From Campylobacter lari (GTDB lineage Bacteria > Campylobacterota > Campylobacteria > Campylobacterales > Campylobacteraceae), in contig NZ_CP011372.1 of NCBI RefSeq assembly GCF_001017575.1, positions 992,001 to 1,056,000 of the forward strand: DNA of 64,000 nt, written 5' to 3'. The notes below the pieces were generated by a model. The model did no database searches. It was given only the letters and a program-made list of their open reading frames with translations, and was not told the origin of the DNA. A program made the position numbers and the translations under genes. Shown in pieces: positions 18,347-29,107 of this stretch (position 1 is the stretch's first letter; each line of letters begins with the position of its first letter).

Positions 18347-18901
18347 AAACCACAAATACGCATATTCAAGTAAAGGGGTTTTGATAGGATTTTCTTTAGA
18401 AAATTGCTCAAAGTCTTTTCTTTTTATCCACACTGCTTGAATATCTTCTCCATCAATTCCACCACCGTGGCCAATTTTATCACCTTCGCTAATTTCAGCA
18501 TAGAATAAAAACTGTCTGCTAACACCTGAGCCAAAACCTGTATAAAATTCCCCTATTTTTTCTATATATTTAGGAGCATAACCTAATTCCTCTATACATT
18601 CTTCTTTAGCTATTTCCTCCAAACTCAATTTTTTATCAACAAGTCCTGAACAAAGCTCTATACTAAAGCCCATCTTTTCTAATTTTAAATTATTACGTTT
18701 TTGATAATCCCATAAGGGAATTCTAAATTGCTTTACAAAAACAAAAGAATCTTTTTGAGTATGATACAAAAAAACAGAAACACTATCTAATGCTTCTATA
18801 AAATCCCAAGTATATTTTTTATTATCTTTGCCTATATAAGTGTATCTTTTAGGTTTAATGTATTTTGAGTTAGAAAATTGCTCTTCTTGTAAGTTTTTCA
18901 T
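18332..18901 (-). CDS. NUDIX hydrolase, NUDT14/YffH-type (UDP-sugar or ADP-ribose diphosphatase)
   Basis: Hydrolyses a nucleoside diphosphate linked to another moiety. The NUDIX box runs from G86 to Y108 (GLVDKKLSLEEIAKEECIEE). The box and the following GEFYTGFGSGVSRQFLFYAEI with GGGIDGEDIQAVWI closely resemble human NUDT14 (UDP-glucose diphosphatase) and the YffH/AdpP group. The usual Arg of the REUxEE motif is Glu here. The likely substrate is therefore a UDP-sugar or ADP-ribose; sequence cannot choose between them. 189 residues is typical. It stands alone, with its stop codon inside the shared terminator loop. Confidence 0.88.
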   Translation of the reverse strand: MKNLQEEQFSNSKYIKPKRYTYIGKDNKKYTWDFIEALDSVSVFLYHTQKDSFVFVKQFRIPLWDYQKRNNLKLEKMGFSIELCSGLVDKKLSLEEIAKEECIEELGYAPKYIEKIGEFYTGFGSGVSRQFLFYAEISEGDKIGHGGGIDGEDIQAVWIKRKDFEQFSKENPIKTPLLEYAYLWFKGKN

Positions 18902-18960
18902 GTAAAATCCTTGTAATTTTACATCTATTATAACAAAAATAAAAATCGGTGTAGAAAAAT

Positions 18961-18998
18961 AAAAAAAGAATGAGTTGCTTTATATAAAAAGCAACTCA
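18961..18998 (-). terminator. Intrinsic terminator of groESL
   Basis: Stem TGAGTTGCTTT / AAAGCAACTCA with a six-base loop (18971-18998). On the minus strand it is followed by TTC and a run of seven T (18967-18961). It lies about 20 nt after the groEL stop and is a good rho-independent terminator for the chaperonin operon. Confidence 0.85.
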
Positions 18999-19018
18999 AA
19001 AGCAGCAAAAAGATGGTA

Positions 19019-20659
<1,641 letters not shown>

Positions 20660-20668
20660 TTATCCTTT

Positions 20669-20929
20669 TTATTTAATAATCCCTAAAACATCTTCAATAT
20701 TAAGAACTAAATACTCTTCATTATCAAGTTTTATTTCAGTTCCGCCATATTTTGCAAACATTACTTTATCATTTACCTTAACATCTTCTATTTCTTTGCT
20801 TACTGCAACAACTTCACCATTTAATGGTTTTTCTTTAGCATTATCTGGTATAATAATCCCAGAAGCAGTAGTTTTCATTTCTTCTAAGCGTTTTACTAAA
20901 ATACGCTTTCCTAGAGGTTGAAAATTCAT
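20669..20929 (-). CDS. groES: GroES, 10-kDa co-chaperonin
   Basis: Heptameric lid of the GroEL chamber. [43 protein letters not shown] contains the mobile loop (about residues 17-33) that touches Gro[33 protein letters not shown] is the usual end of the domain. 86 residues, slightly shorter than the E. coli protein (97) but normal in Campylobacter. First gene of the operon, 27 nt downstream of the CIRCE element. Confidence 0.98.
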   Translation of the reverse strand: MNFQPLGKRILVKRLEEMKTTASGIIIPDNAKEKPLNGEVVAVSKEIEDVKVNDKVMFAKYGGTEIKLDNEEYLVLNIEDVLGIIK

Positions 20930-20956
20930 TTTTTATCCTTTCTAAAATGTGCCATT

Positions 20957-20983
20957 TTAGCACTCTTTGTTTTTGAGTGATAG
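20957..20983 (-). promoter_or_regulatory. CIRCE operator (HrcA binding site) of groESL
   Basis: TTAGCACTC-N9-GAGTGATAG, 16 of 18 arm positions matching the consensus TTAGCACTC-N9-GAGTGCTAA with the exact nine-base spacer. It begins 1 nt downstream of the -10 box of the groES promoter, so HrcA bound here would cover the start site. This is the known heat-shock control of groESL in Campylobacter and Helicobacter. Confidence 0.92.
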
Positions 20984-20984
20984 A

Positions 20985-20990
20985 ATTATA
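20985..20990 (-). promoter_or_regulatory. -10 box of groESL
   Basis: TATAAT on the minus strand, abutting the CIRCE element. The expected transcription start falls inside the operator. Confidence 0.8.
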
Positions 20991-21090
20991 CATTAAAGAA
21001 AGTTAATTGTCAATAAATTAAGTAAAATATATCATATAAGTTTAGTCTATTACACTAAATTTATATGATATATCATTATAAAGGTTTCTT

Positions 21091-23634
21091 ATGAAAAAAA
21101 TTCTTTACATTCTTTTAGGTATAGTATGTGTAGTATTGCTAACCATATATACATTATTATTTACAAGTATGGGTAATGCTTTTTTAAAGCCAAGAATCGA
21201 AACGATTATTGCTCAAAAAAGCGGTATGATTGTTAAATTTGAAAATTTTAAAATTAGTTTTTCACAACTTGACATTAAAGCAAATATTGATGAAAAATTT
21301 TTTGCTAATATAGAAGGTGGTATATCACCTTTAAGACTAGGATTTGATTTAAATTATCTTTTAGGACTTAAACAAAATTATATTCAAGAACTTGGTTTAA
21401 AAAGCGATAAAGATTTTACATTTAAGGGTAATGTTGTAGGTAAAAGTAGTGATTTTTCAGTAAAAGGCAGTGGATTTTTATTTGATTCTAATCTTAGCTT
21501 AGATGCAAAAATCGTTGATTTTTCTCCTATAAATCTTGAATTTATTGGCAAAAATATAGATTTAGCCCAAATTTTAGATTTTGCCAATCTACCAAGATAT
21601 GCTCAAGGAAAAATTAGTATTATAAGTGATATACAAGCTAAAGATTTAAAACCAAATGGCAATACTTTGATTAATTTTTACACAAGTTCTATCAATAATA
21701 CTCTCATTGAAAAAGATTTTAATCTAAGCTTACCAAAACAAAGCTATATAAAAGGTGAAATAAGATCTTTGATCCAAAACAATGAAGTTATATCTAAAAG
21801 TGAAATTTTAAGCAATTTTTTTAAACTTTATACACAAAAAAGTATTTATGATATAGTAAAACAAAGCTTAACTAGTGATTTTGACATCAAAATAGATGAT
21901 TTTAATCAATTTTCATCTTTAGCTAAAATGAAACTCCAAGGTAAAAGTCAAATTCAAGGTAATTTGCTTTTTGCAAACAATCAATTACAAAAATTAGATG
22001 CTAACTTGCTGGGATTTGGTGGTAACTTAAAAGCTATTTTAGAAAATAATAATCTTAACATCAACACAACCAATATAGAAGTAGCAGAGCTTTTAAAGAC
22101 TATCTCTATGCCTGCTTTTATTAATTCTAAATTAATTTTAGATTTAAAAGCGCAAGGACTTGATTTTAAAAATTTCAATCTAAATACTAGGCTAAACAAT
22201 GCAAATATAAATGTTGTAGAATTTAAAAAACTAAGCAATCTTGATTTTCCAAAAACAACTTTTAATCTACAAGCTAAAGCAAATGCGAAAAATTCTTTGA
22301 TTGATTATGAAGCTTTGCTTGATTCAAACATAGCAAAAATACCTCAGCTAAAAGGCTCATATAATCTTACAAATAAAGATTTAAATGCACAAATTAGTGC
22401 TTTTGTAGATAATCTTAACAAATTAAAACCTTTAACCAAACAAGATCTCAATGGACCGTTAAATTTAGATGCCAAAGTTAATCTTAAGGCAAATCAAATT
22501 CAAAATCTTGATGCAAATATTAAAATCATGCAAGGGCTTATCAGTGCAAAATCTAATGGAAAAAGTTTACAAGCGAAAGTTGATAATATAAAATTAGAAC
22601 AACTTTTCCCTTTAATAGGACAAAAAGTTTTAGCATTTGGTGATATAAATGCTGATATTGATTTAAAAACACTTGATTTTAACAATATTAATGGTGATTT
22701 TAAAGCCATTATTAATTCTTCTTTTAATGAAATAGAATTATCCAAGCTTTTAGAGAAAAAATTTCCAAAGAATACTTCAGCAAAAATCAATCTTGATGGA
22801 AAAATTTCTAAATCAATCATTGATTTTAACGCTAAAGCTCTAAGTTCATTTGCAAATATTAATTCATTAAAAGGAAAATTTGATCTTAATCAAATGGCTC
22901 TAGCAAGCACTTATAATATATCATTGCAAGATTTTTCTAAGCTAGGATTTTTAGTCGATAGAAACTTAAAAGGCAAGGCTGATTTTGAAGGAAAATTTGA
23001 TTTTAAAAATGCTTTAATAGATGCAAGCATTAATAGCAAAAATATATTTAATGGCTCATTAGATGCCACTTTAAAAAATAATATTTTTAACGCTAAAATG
23101 CAAAATACTGATCTTTCAAATTTAGCTCAAAGTTTAGATTTACCTGACTATTATCAAGCAAAATCAAATTTAAGTATTGACTATAATCTTTTAAAAGAAA
23201 GTGGTGTGGTGCTAATGAACTTAGCCGATGGACAACTTAAGAAAAACCTCATCACAAGTGCTTTAATGCTACTTTTACAAAAAGATATCACGCAAGATGT
23301 ATATCGCAACGGTGAAGCTAAAATAAATATCAATAAAAATCTTATAGATTTAAATTTAAACCTAGTGGCCGATAGAAGTAACATAAACATCAGTAAAGGC
23401 AAAGTTGATACAAAAAGCACTAAATTAAACATTCCTTTTAATATCATTATTGATAGAGCAAATTTCAAAGGCATTATAAAAGGAACAACACAAGATCCTA
23501 AAGTAAGTCTTGATACAAAAAGTGTGGTAAATTCTATTGTTAATACAATAGGCGGAAATGCTAGTGATGGTGCTAAAAATACGGGTAAAAAAGTAGATCA
23601 AGCAATAGATAAAATCTTTAACAAACTCTTCTAA
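21091..23634 (+). CDS. Large AsmA/TamB-like envelope protein
   Basis: 847 residues with one N-terminal membrane anchor (about 4-26) and an otherwise extracytoplasmic chain of repeating beta-rich segments (alternating patterns such as LDAKIVDFSPINLEFIG and LNLDAKVNLKANQIQNLDANI). The C-terminal part (about 700-825, ending in a DPKVSLDTKS segment) resembles AsmA-like proteins. Such bridge-like proteins carry phospholipids or assist outer-membrane biogenesis; that role here is inference. Lys, Asn and Asp dominate. It is divergent from groESL, as the large periplasmic protein beside groES is in C. jejuni according to my memory. It ends at a strong terminator shared with hpf. Confidence 0.72.
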   Translation: MKKILYILLGIVCVVLLTIYTLLFTSMGNAFLKPRIETIIAQKSGMIVKFENFKISFSQLDIKANIDEKFFANIEGGISPLRLGFDLNYLLGLKQNYIQELGLKSDKDFTFKGNVVGKSSDFSVKGSGFLFDSNLSLDAKIVDFSPINLEFIGKNIDLAQILDFANLPRYAQGKISIISDIQAKDLKPNGNTLINFYTSSINNTLIEKDFNLSLPKQSYIKGEIRSLIQNNEVISKSEILSNFFKLYTQKSIYDIVKQSLTSDFDIKIDDFNQFSSLAKMKLQGKSQIQGNLLFANNQLQKLDANLLGFGGNLKAILENNNLNINTTNIEVAELLKTISMPAFINSKLILDLKAQGLDFKNFNLNTRLNNANINVVEFKKLSNLDFPKTTFNLQAKANAKNSLIDYEALLDSNIAKIPQLKGSYNLTNKDLNAQISAFVDNLNKLKPLTKQDLNGPLNLDAKVNLKANQIQNLDANIKIMQGLISAKSNGKSLQAKVDNIKLEQLFPLIGQKVLAFGDINADIDLKTLDFNNINGDFKAIINSSFNEIELSKLLEKKFPKNTSAKINLDGKISKSIIDFNAKALSSFANINSLKGKFDLNQMALASTYNISLQDFSKLGFLVDRNLKGKADFEGKFDFKNALIDASINSKNIFNGSLDATLKNNIFNAKMQNTDLSNLAQSLDLPDYYQAKSNLSIDYNLLKESGVVLMNLADGQLKKNLITSALMLLLQKDITQDVYRNGEAKININKNLIDLNLNLVADRSNINISKGKVDTKSTKLNIPFNIIIDRANFKGIIKGTTQDPKVSLDTKSVVNSIVNTIGGNASDGAKNTGKKVDQAIDKIFNKLF

Positions 23635-23637
23635 TAC

Positions 23638-23665
23638 ATCTAGCCTTAAAAAGGCTAGATTTTTT
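23638..23665 (+). terminator. Intrinsic terminator of the AsmA-like gene, touching the hpf stop
   Basis: Perfect stem ATCTAGCCTT / AAGGCTAGAT with a three-A loop and a run of six T. It starts 4 nt after the AsmA-like stop codon, and the T tract runs into the hpf stop codon (23664-23666). The tail is on the plus-strand side, so it mainly serves the AsmA-like gene. Confidence 0.88.
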
Positions 23666-24182
23666 AAAATAAACCAAATTTACCATCTTTTTTCTTATAT
23701 AACACTCTCATTTTTGCATCTATGTCATTAAAAACTAAAAATATATCTTTACTTGCTTTTAGCTTTTCTAATGCTTCTTCAATTTCTAAAGGTTTATATA
23801 GTTCAAGCTCCATTGGAACTATCTCATCTTCTTCAATCACACTTGGCAATACTAAATTTTCTTTTATCTCATCTTGATGCTTATGGGTGATATTTTTATC
23901 ATGCAATCTTCTTAAAACCTTAGAAATTCTATCAATAGCTAAATCTATAGCAGCATATAAGTCTTTATCTTTTTGCTTTACAACCACTGTATTAATACCA
24001 GCTAAGTTAATGCTAAATTCTGCCCAAAATCCTTTCTTTCCATGCCTTTCATCAGCACTTATAACACAACGTGCAGAAATCACATCTAAGCCATATTTAC
24101 TTAAAGCATCAAAGCTTTTTTCCACATACTCTTTTATAGACTCAGTTAGCTCAAATTGCTTTCCAACTATACTTGTATTCAT
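23664..24182 (-). CDS. hpf: Long-form ribosome hibernation promoting factor
   Basis: Binds the 30S subunit and drives formation of inactive 100S dimers in stationary phase. The N-terminal domain (residues 1-100, SIVGKQFELTESIKEYVEKSFDALSKYGLDVISARCVI) is the HPF/RaiA fold. The C-terminal domain (about 115-172) supplies the dimerisation module that makes this the long form, common outside gamma-proteobacteria. 172 residues. Its promoter has a perfect extended -10 (TGCTATAAT on the minus strand) and a strong RBS (AAGGAG), so expression should be high. Monocistronic. Confidence 0.93.
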   Translation of the reverse strand: MNTSIVGKQFELTESIKEYVEKSFDALSKYGLDVISARCVISADERHGKKGFWAEFSINLAGINTVVVKQKDKDLYAAIDLAIDRISKVLRRLHDKNITHKHQDEIKENLVLPSVIEEDEIVPMELELYKPLEIEEALEKLKASKDIFLVFNDIDAKMRVLYKKKDGKFGLF

Positions 24183-24210
24183 TACTTCTCCTTTTTATGA
24201 AGTTAAATAC

Positions 24211-24219
24211 ATTATAGCA
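24211..24219 (-). promoter_or_regulatory. Extended -10 promoter of hpf
   Basis: TGC-TATAAT on the minus strand, a perfect TGn-TATAAT element about 29 nt before the hpf ATG, in the short gap after magIII. Confidence 0.8.
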
Positions 24220-24260
24220 CTTTAATCGTAAAAAATTAACTTTTTAAATAAAAAATAAAT

Positions 24261-24941
24261 TTAAAATTTTAAAGGATCTAAAATAAGCGCACCATCTGCT
24301 GAAAGTTTTTTGCCTTGAAAATGCATTTTACAAAAAGAAACAATTAAAGCATGAAAAATTTGATAAAGCTCGTATAATTTACATTCTTTTTTTAGTAAAA
24401 CACACAATTCTTGTTGATTTTTAACTATGTCTTTTTTAAAAAAATCTGCCAACTCATCATAACTTTGACACTCATAACCTAAATAATTAGCTATTTTTGC
24501 ACTATAAGCATCAACTACTAAAACTTCTTTTTTACATATATAATTTAAAATTCCATCTGCACTTTCTTGACCCAAACCTTTAATACTCAAAAGCCATTCT
24601 CTATCTACTTCTTCTTTAAAAAGTTCAAAAGAATTAAAATCTTGGAAATATTTTTGAGCGAAATTTTTAATATATTTTGCTTTGGTATTATAAAATCCAC
24701 TTGGCTTTATTAAAAGCGCTAAATCTTGAGTGCTTAACTTTGATAAATCTTCTATATTAGTAATATTTGCTTGTTTTAAATTTATCAAAGCTTTTAACAC
24801 ATTTTTCCAGTTTGTATTTTGGGTTAAAACCACAGAAATTAAAATTTCAAACTCGCTTAAAGTATTATTTTCTAGCCACTCAAAATCGTTATAGTTGATA
24901 TTTGCATTAACTAAAGCTTTAAAAATTTCATATCCGCTCAT
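24261..24941 (-). CDS. magIII: HhH-GPD DNA glycosylase, MagIII-type (3-methyladenine excision)
   Basis: Base-excision repair enzyme of the endonuclease III superfamily. The helix-hairpin-helix LLSIKGLGQESADGIL (about residues 117-132) is followed by the catalytic aspartate D144 in VVDAYSAK. The lysine that makes EndoIII a lyase is replaced by glutamate (E126), as in H. pylori MagIII, a monofunctional 3-methyladenine glycosylase. The four-cysteine cluster at the EndoIII C-terminus is absent. 226 residues is close to MagIII. It is the last gene of the long minus-strand operon and overlaps mfd by 4 nt, pairing two DNA-repair functions. Confidence 0.85.
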   Translation of the reverse strand: MSGYEIFKALVNANINYNDFEWLENNTLSEFEILISVVLTQNTNWKNVLKALINLKQANITNIEDLSKLSTQDLALLIKPSGFYNTKAKYIKNFAQKYFQDFNSFELFKEEVDREWLLSIKGLGQESADGILNYICKKEVLVVDAYSAKIANYLGYECQSYDELADFFKKDIVKNQQELCVLLKKECKLYELYQIFHALIVSFCKMHFQGKKLSADGALILDPLKF

Positions 24942-27877
24942 GCTTTTTCACTCTTTCTTAAATGCATCAAAATAGCCTCGATCACATCATCATCGTCTTT
25001 ACTTTTTGCTTTAATGACTTCCTTGCTCTCATCATCTTTTACAAAACAAATATTTTGCTCATAATTACTCACTAGTTTATAATGCTTGCTAGCTAAAATT
25101 TTTATAATGATTAAATCCAAAAACTGCTTTGTGAAGATATCAGGCCTTCCAAAACGATCATTCATCTCACTTTCTATCTCATAAACTTCATTAACACTCA
25201 TACACTTACTAAGTCTTCTATAAAGTTCTAATCTCAAACGATCTTCACTAATATACTCACTATTTAAAAAGGCATTGATATTAAGCTTTAAATCTATTTT
25301 TTTCTCTTTAATTTCTTCTTTTTTACTTAGCTTATTAATCTCATCTTCTAACATTTTAAGATATAAACTATAACCAATTTGCTCTATATGCCCACTTTGA
25401 TCTACGCCTAATAAATTTCCACCACCACGAATTTCTAAATCATGATAAGCAAGCACGCTTCCTGAACCTAAATAAGAATTACTCTCTAAACTCGTAAGTC
25501 TTTTTAAAGAATCTTTTGTGATTTTTTCCTTATCTTCAATCAAAAAATAACAATATCCTTGCTTAGCACTACGCCCTACTCTTCCTCTAAGTTGGTGCAA
25601 ATCAGCCATACCAAAGCGATCTGAATTTTCTACTATAATAGTATTTGCATTTGCCAAATCAATACCACTTTCGACTATAGAAGTACAAAGCAATAAATCA
25701 TATTCTTTATTTTCAAATTTAATCATTTCTTCTTCGGTAGTTTTCGCATCAATTTTAGAATGCAAGATTAAAATTTTTAAGTTCGGAAATAAATCTAAAA
25801 GATATTTTTTACACCCATCAATACTTGCTATATGATTGTGTATATAAAAAATCTGCCCTGCTCTTCTTAATTCTCTTGAAATAGCCTCTTTAATCAAAGC
25901 ATCATTACTTTCTCTAACAAAGGTACGCACATCCAAACGATCCTCAGGTGGAGTTTGTAAAACACTATATGATTTTAAAGAACTAAGAGCTTGATTTAAA
26001 CTTCTTGGTATAGGCGTTGCTGACATAGATAAAATATGGGAGTTTTTACTTAATTCTTTGAGTTTTTCTTTTTGTTTTACACCAAATTTATGCTCCTCAT
26101 CTATCACAACTAAACCTAAATTTTCACACTCAACTCCTAAAAGAGAATGCGTTCCAACCACCACACAAGGTTTATTTTCTTTTAAAAATGCCAAAACTTG
26201 TTTTTTTTCTTTAGCATTAGTAAAACGATCTAGCTTAAAAACCTCTATATTAAAAGAATCAAATCTTCGTTTTAAGGTTTTAAAATGCTGAGCTGAAAGT
26301 AAAGTAGTTGGTACAAAAAACAAAGCCGTATAGCCACTTTTTACACAAGTAAATATAGCATTCATAGCAACTTCTGTTTTACCAAAACCCACATCACCAC
26401 TTAAAAGCCTATCCATTACCTGCATACTTTTTAAATCTTGAGTGATTTCTTGGCAAACTTGACTTTGATCTTTAGTATAAAAAAATCCCGCTTTATTGAT
26501 AAATTCATCTTGTAATTCTTGAGAAATTTTTAATTCTTTTGCCTTTATCAAAGCTCTAGCCGCTGCCAAAGAAACTATATTTGAAGCAATGGCAAATAGT
26601 TTTTCCTTTAATCTTTCTTTGATTTTTAGAAAACTTCCTTTTCCAAGCTTATCAAGCAAAGGCACACCACCACTTGCACCGATATATTTATCAATCATAT
26701 ACAAATTTTCAACAGGTAATAAAAGCTTGTCATTATTTAAATACCCAAGAGCTACAAATTCTTTTTTTGCTCCTGCAATTATAATAATCTCAAGACCTAA
26801 AAATTTAGCTATACCATAATCTTCATGCACAACAAAATCTCCGACTCTAAGCTCATCTATTACCAAACTTGCTTTTCTAACTCTTTTACTTTTTTCTTTT
26901 TTATTTAAAGAGATGATAAGCTCATCTTGAGTGCTTAAATTAATTCTCTCTTGAGATATTTTTAATTTAATATTTGGAAATTCTTGTAAATTTAAAGCTT
27001 TAAACAAAGCTTCATTCTTTGCTAAAACAGTAATTTTTTTATCTTTATGAAAAGTGAAAAAATCATGATTATAAGAACTTACTAAATCTTTACAAAATCT
27101 TGGTTCAGGTAAAATATTTTGATTGATTTTACTAATATCTTCTTCAAAATCATTTATATCAAATTTTTTTATGCTTATGAAATTTAGATCTAAATAATCA
27201 CAAAAATCATCAATACACCAAAAACCTAAAGAATTAACATCATTGATAATGCTTTGACTTTGAAAATTTTGAATTTTTTCTTGTAAATTTTCATATTGCT
27301 CTTGATTAAAAGCACTCAAAAATGGACAAATTTCAATCTTTGAAAGTTCATTTGGGATTGATTTTTGTGTATGAATATCAAAATATCTTATACTTTCTAT
27401 CTCATCTGAAAAAAGCAAAATTCTAAAAGGTTGCTCTTCGTTAATCGCAAAAATATCTATAATATCCCCGCGTATTGAAACTTCACCCTTATCTTGAACT
27501 ATATCTACAAACTCATACCCACTATGTAAAATTTCTTCTTTAAATTTCTCTAAAGCAAGAAGTGAATTTCTTTTAAGAATAATGTTTTTTAGATGCTTTT
27601 TCCCGGGGAGTTTTTGTAAGATTGTTTTTATAGGAGAAATTAAAATTTTATTTTCATCTTCTTTATGATAAGCATTCAATACTTTACAAATTTCAAAAAG
27701 CTCTTTAGAAAAAGAGCGCAAATCACTACCAAATTCTGCTCTAAAATCAGGCAAAATGAAAGTTTTTAAATTTAAAAATAAACAAACTTGAGCTAATTCA
27801 TCTGCTTCTTTATCATTCTCACAAACTATTAACTCAGTTTTGTTGCTTAATAAATATTCATATAATTTAGCTTGCAT
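24938..27877 (-). CDS. mfd: Mfd, transcription-repair coupling factor
   Basis: ATP-dependent translocase that removes RNA polymerase stalled at lesions and recruits UvrA. The UvrB-homology region is at the N-terminus. The RNAP-interaction domain contains VGDFVVHEDYGIAKFLGLE (about residue 345). The RecG-like motor has GDVGFGKTEVA (Walker A), IDEEHKFGVKQKEKLKEL (DEEH box), SATPIPRSLNQAL and QLRGRVGRSAKQGYCY (motif VI). 979 residues, shorter than E. coli Mfd (1148) but normal for Campylobacterota. The start overlaps bactofilin by 11 nt and the stop overlaps magIII by 4 nt, so it is embedded in the operon. Confidence 0.97.
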   Translation of the reverse strand: MQAKLYEYLLSNKTELIVCENDKEADELAQVCLFLNLKTFILPDFRAEFGSDLRSFSKELFEICKVLNAYHKEDENKILISPIKTILQKLPGKKHLKNIILKRNSLLALEKFKEEILHSGYEFVDIVQDKGEVSIRGDIIDIFAINEEQPFRILLFSDEIESIRYFDIHTQKSIPNELSKIEICPFLSAFNQEQYENLQEKIQNFQSQSIINDVNSLGFWCIDDFCDYLDLNFISIKKFDINDFEEDISKINQNILPEPRFCKDLVSSYNHDFFTFHKDKKITVLAKNEALFKALNLQEFPNIKLKISQERINLSTQDELIISLNKKEKSKRVRKASLVIDELRVGDFVVHEDYGIAKFLGLEIIIIAGAKKEFVALGYLNNDKLLLPVENLYMIDKYIGASGGVPLLDKLGKGSFLKIKERLKEKLFAIASNIVSLAAARALIKAKELKISQELQDEFINKAGFFYTKDQSQVCQEITQDLKSMQVMDRLLSGDVGFGKTEVAMNAIFTCVKSGYTALFFVPTTLLSAQHFKTLKRRFDSFNIEVFKLDRFTNAKEKKQVLAFLKENKPCVVVGTHSLLGVECENLGLVVIDEEHKFGVKQKEKLKELSKNSHILSMSATPIPRSLNQALSSLKSYSVLQTPPEDRLDVRTFVRESNDALIKEAISRELRRAGQIFYIHNHIASIDGCKKYLLDLFPNLKILILHSKIDAKTTEEEMIKFENKEYDLLLCTSIVESGIDLANANTIIVENSDRFGMADLHQLRGRVGRSAKQGYCYFLIEDKEKITKDSLKRLTSLESNSYLGSGSVLAYHDLEIRGGGNLLGVDQSGHIEQIGYSLYLKMLEDEINKLSKKEEIKEKKIDLKLNINAFLNSEYISEDRLRLELYRRLSKCMSVNEVYEIESEMNDRFGRPDIFTKQFLDLIIIKILASKHYKLVSNYEQNICFVKDDESKEVIKAKSKDDDDVIEAILMHLRKSEKA

Positions 27878-28271
27878 TTTCTGAATTTTCTATACTCACA
27901 TCAATAGTTGCAAGTTCTTCATCTTTTTCAATGATTTTACTACTTCCGTTAAATTTTCCACCATTTTCAATGCTTAATTGTTTAACTATGATATTGCCAT
28001 TAAGCACACCACCAGATAAAATTTCTAAAGAATCAACTTGCATTTCTCCTTCAAAAACCCCATTAATCACTATCTTACTTGCCTTAACTTGTCCTTTTAA
28101 AACACCACTTTTGCCTATTACTATCACATTAGAAGAATTAATTACCCCAGTAATTTCTCCATCTAAGTGAAGCATAGAGTCAAAATAAAATTTTCCCTCT
28201 ATTTTTGCTCCGTTTGAAATGACTGTAGTTTCGGATACTGTAGCAATAGAGCCTTTATTAAAGATTGCCAT
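27867..28271 (-). CDS. Bactofilin (CcmA-like cell-shape scaffold)
   Basis: Polymer-forming cytoskeletal protein. Residues 15-110 show the repeating beta-helix pattern of bactofilins (GAKIEGKFYFDSMLHLDGEITGVINSSNVIVIGKSGVLKGQVKASKIVINGVFEGEM) with a short, disordered acidic tail. 134 residues is typical. The start at 28271 is supported by a strong RBS (AAAGGAGAG) and places the first 73 nt inside the preceding M23 peptidase gene. In H. pylori CcmA works with Csd peptidases to set helical shape, and the adjacency here supports the same partnership. It overlaps mfd by 11 nt. Confidence 0.93.
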   Translation of the reverse strand: MAIFNKGSIATVSETTVISNGAKIEGKFYFDSMLHLDGEITGVINSSNVIVIGKSGVLKGQVKASKIVINGVFEGEMQVDSLEILSGGVLNGNIIVKQLSIENGGKFNGSSKIIEKDEELATIDVSIENSENAS

Positions 28272-29107
28272 GGAACTCTCCTTTCTTTTTCAAAAATTTG
28301 TTCATAATTTTTTCGGTTTAAATCTATAAAAATTTTAGGATCTAAAAGTTTATTAATAAATCTAACCTCATAATGCAAATGCGGCCCCGTAGAAAGACCA
28401 GTATTTCCTGTATATCCTAATAAATCACCTTTTTTCACAAATTGTCCTGCTTTAACAACATCTTTGCGCATCATGTGTGCATATACTGTTTTAAAACCAA
28501 AATTATGGATTAAAATTACCGAATAGCCATAACCATTATTACTATATGCAGCATATTCAACCACTCCATTTGCAGGTGCATAAATTGGGGTATTTAAAGC
28601 TGCTCTTAAATCAATACCTGGATGAAATTCTTTTTTATTTAATATAGGATGATGACGCCATCCAAAATTACCTGTGATTCCATTATCTTCTATCACATGT
28701 CCATTTGGAATTTGTGTTAAAAATAAATAAGCTTGATCGTTAGTAAGTTTAACTTTTTCTAATCTTTCTGGTATGTCTAAGCTCTCATCTTGCTTTAAAC
28801 CTAAATTTTCTTCAATATCTGCAAGTTGAGTTTGAAGTTCATCATATAAAGCTGTTTTTTCTTCTAAACTTTTTTGCATGCTTTCATTTTGAGAAAATAA
28901 TTTAGTATTTTTTGAAGATAATGCTTCTTGTTCTTTTAAAAGCTCTGAACGCTTATCTGCTAAATAATTAATATATAAAGCACCCAAAACTATAACAACG
29001 AAAACAAAAGAAGTAAAATAAATTATTACTTTTTTTATAATCTGACTTAATAAAAAATGCCTAGAACCATTTACATCTGTGATAGTTAGCGTAAATTTAT
29101 CTTTCAT
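28199..29107 (-). CDS. M23 (LytM-type) peptidoglycan endopeptidase, cell-shape enzyme
   Basis: Zinc peptidase that cuts peptidoglycan cross-links. One membrane anchor (about residues 27-48) is followed by a coiled coil (about 52-110). The LytM domain has the zinc ligands in FHPGIDL (about 163-169) and HLHYEV (about 244-249), plus the GYTGNTGLSTGPHLHYEVRF block. 302 residues. It is related to H. pylori Csd1/Csd2 and to the Campylobacter M23 shape enzyme. Its last 24 codons overlap the bactofilin gene in another frame. It starts 11 nt inside folC. Anchor plus coiled coil suggests a periplasmic complex near the scaffold. Confidence 0.9.
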   Translation of the reverse strand: MKDKFTLTITDVNGSRHFLLSQIIKKVIIYFTSFVFVVIVLGALYINYLADKRSELLKEQEALSSKNTKLFSQNESMQKSLEEKTALYDELQTQLADIEENLGLKQDESLDIPERLEKVKLTNDQAYLFLTQIPNGHVIEDNGITGNFGWRHHPILNKKEFHPGIDLRAALNTPIYAPANGVVEYAAYSNNGYGYSVILIHNFGFKTVYAHMMRKDVVKAGQFVKKGDLLGYTGNTGLSTGPHLHYEVRFINKLLDPKIFIDLNRKNYEQIFEKERRVPWQSLIKALLLQYPKLQSFQTEQK

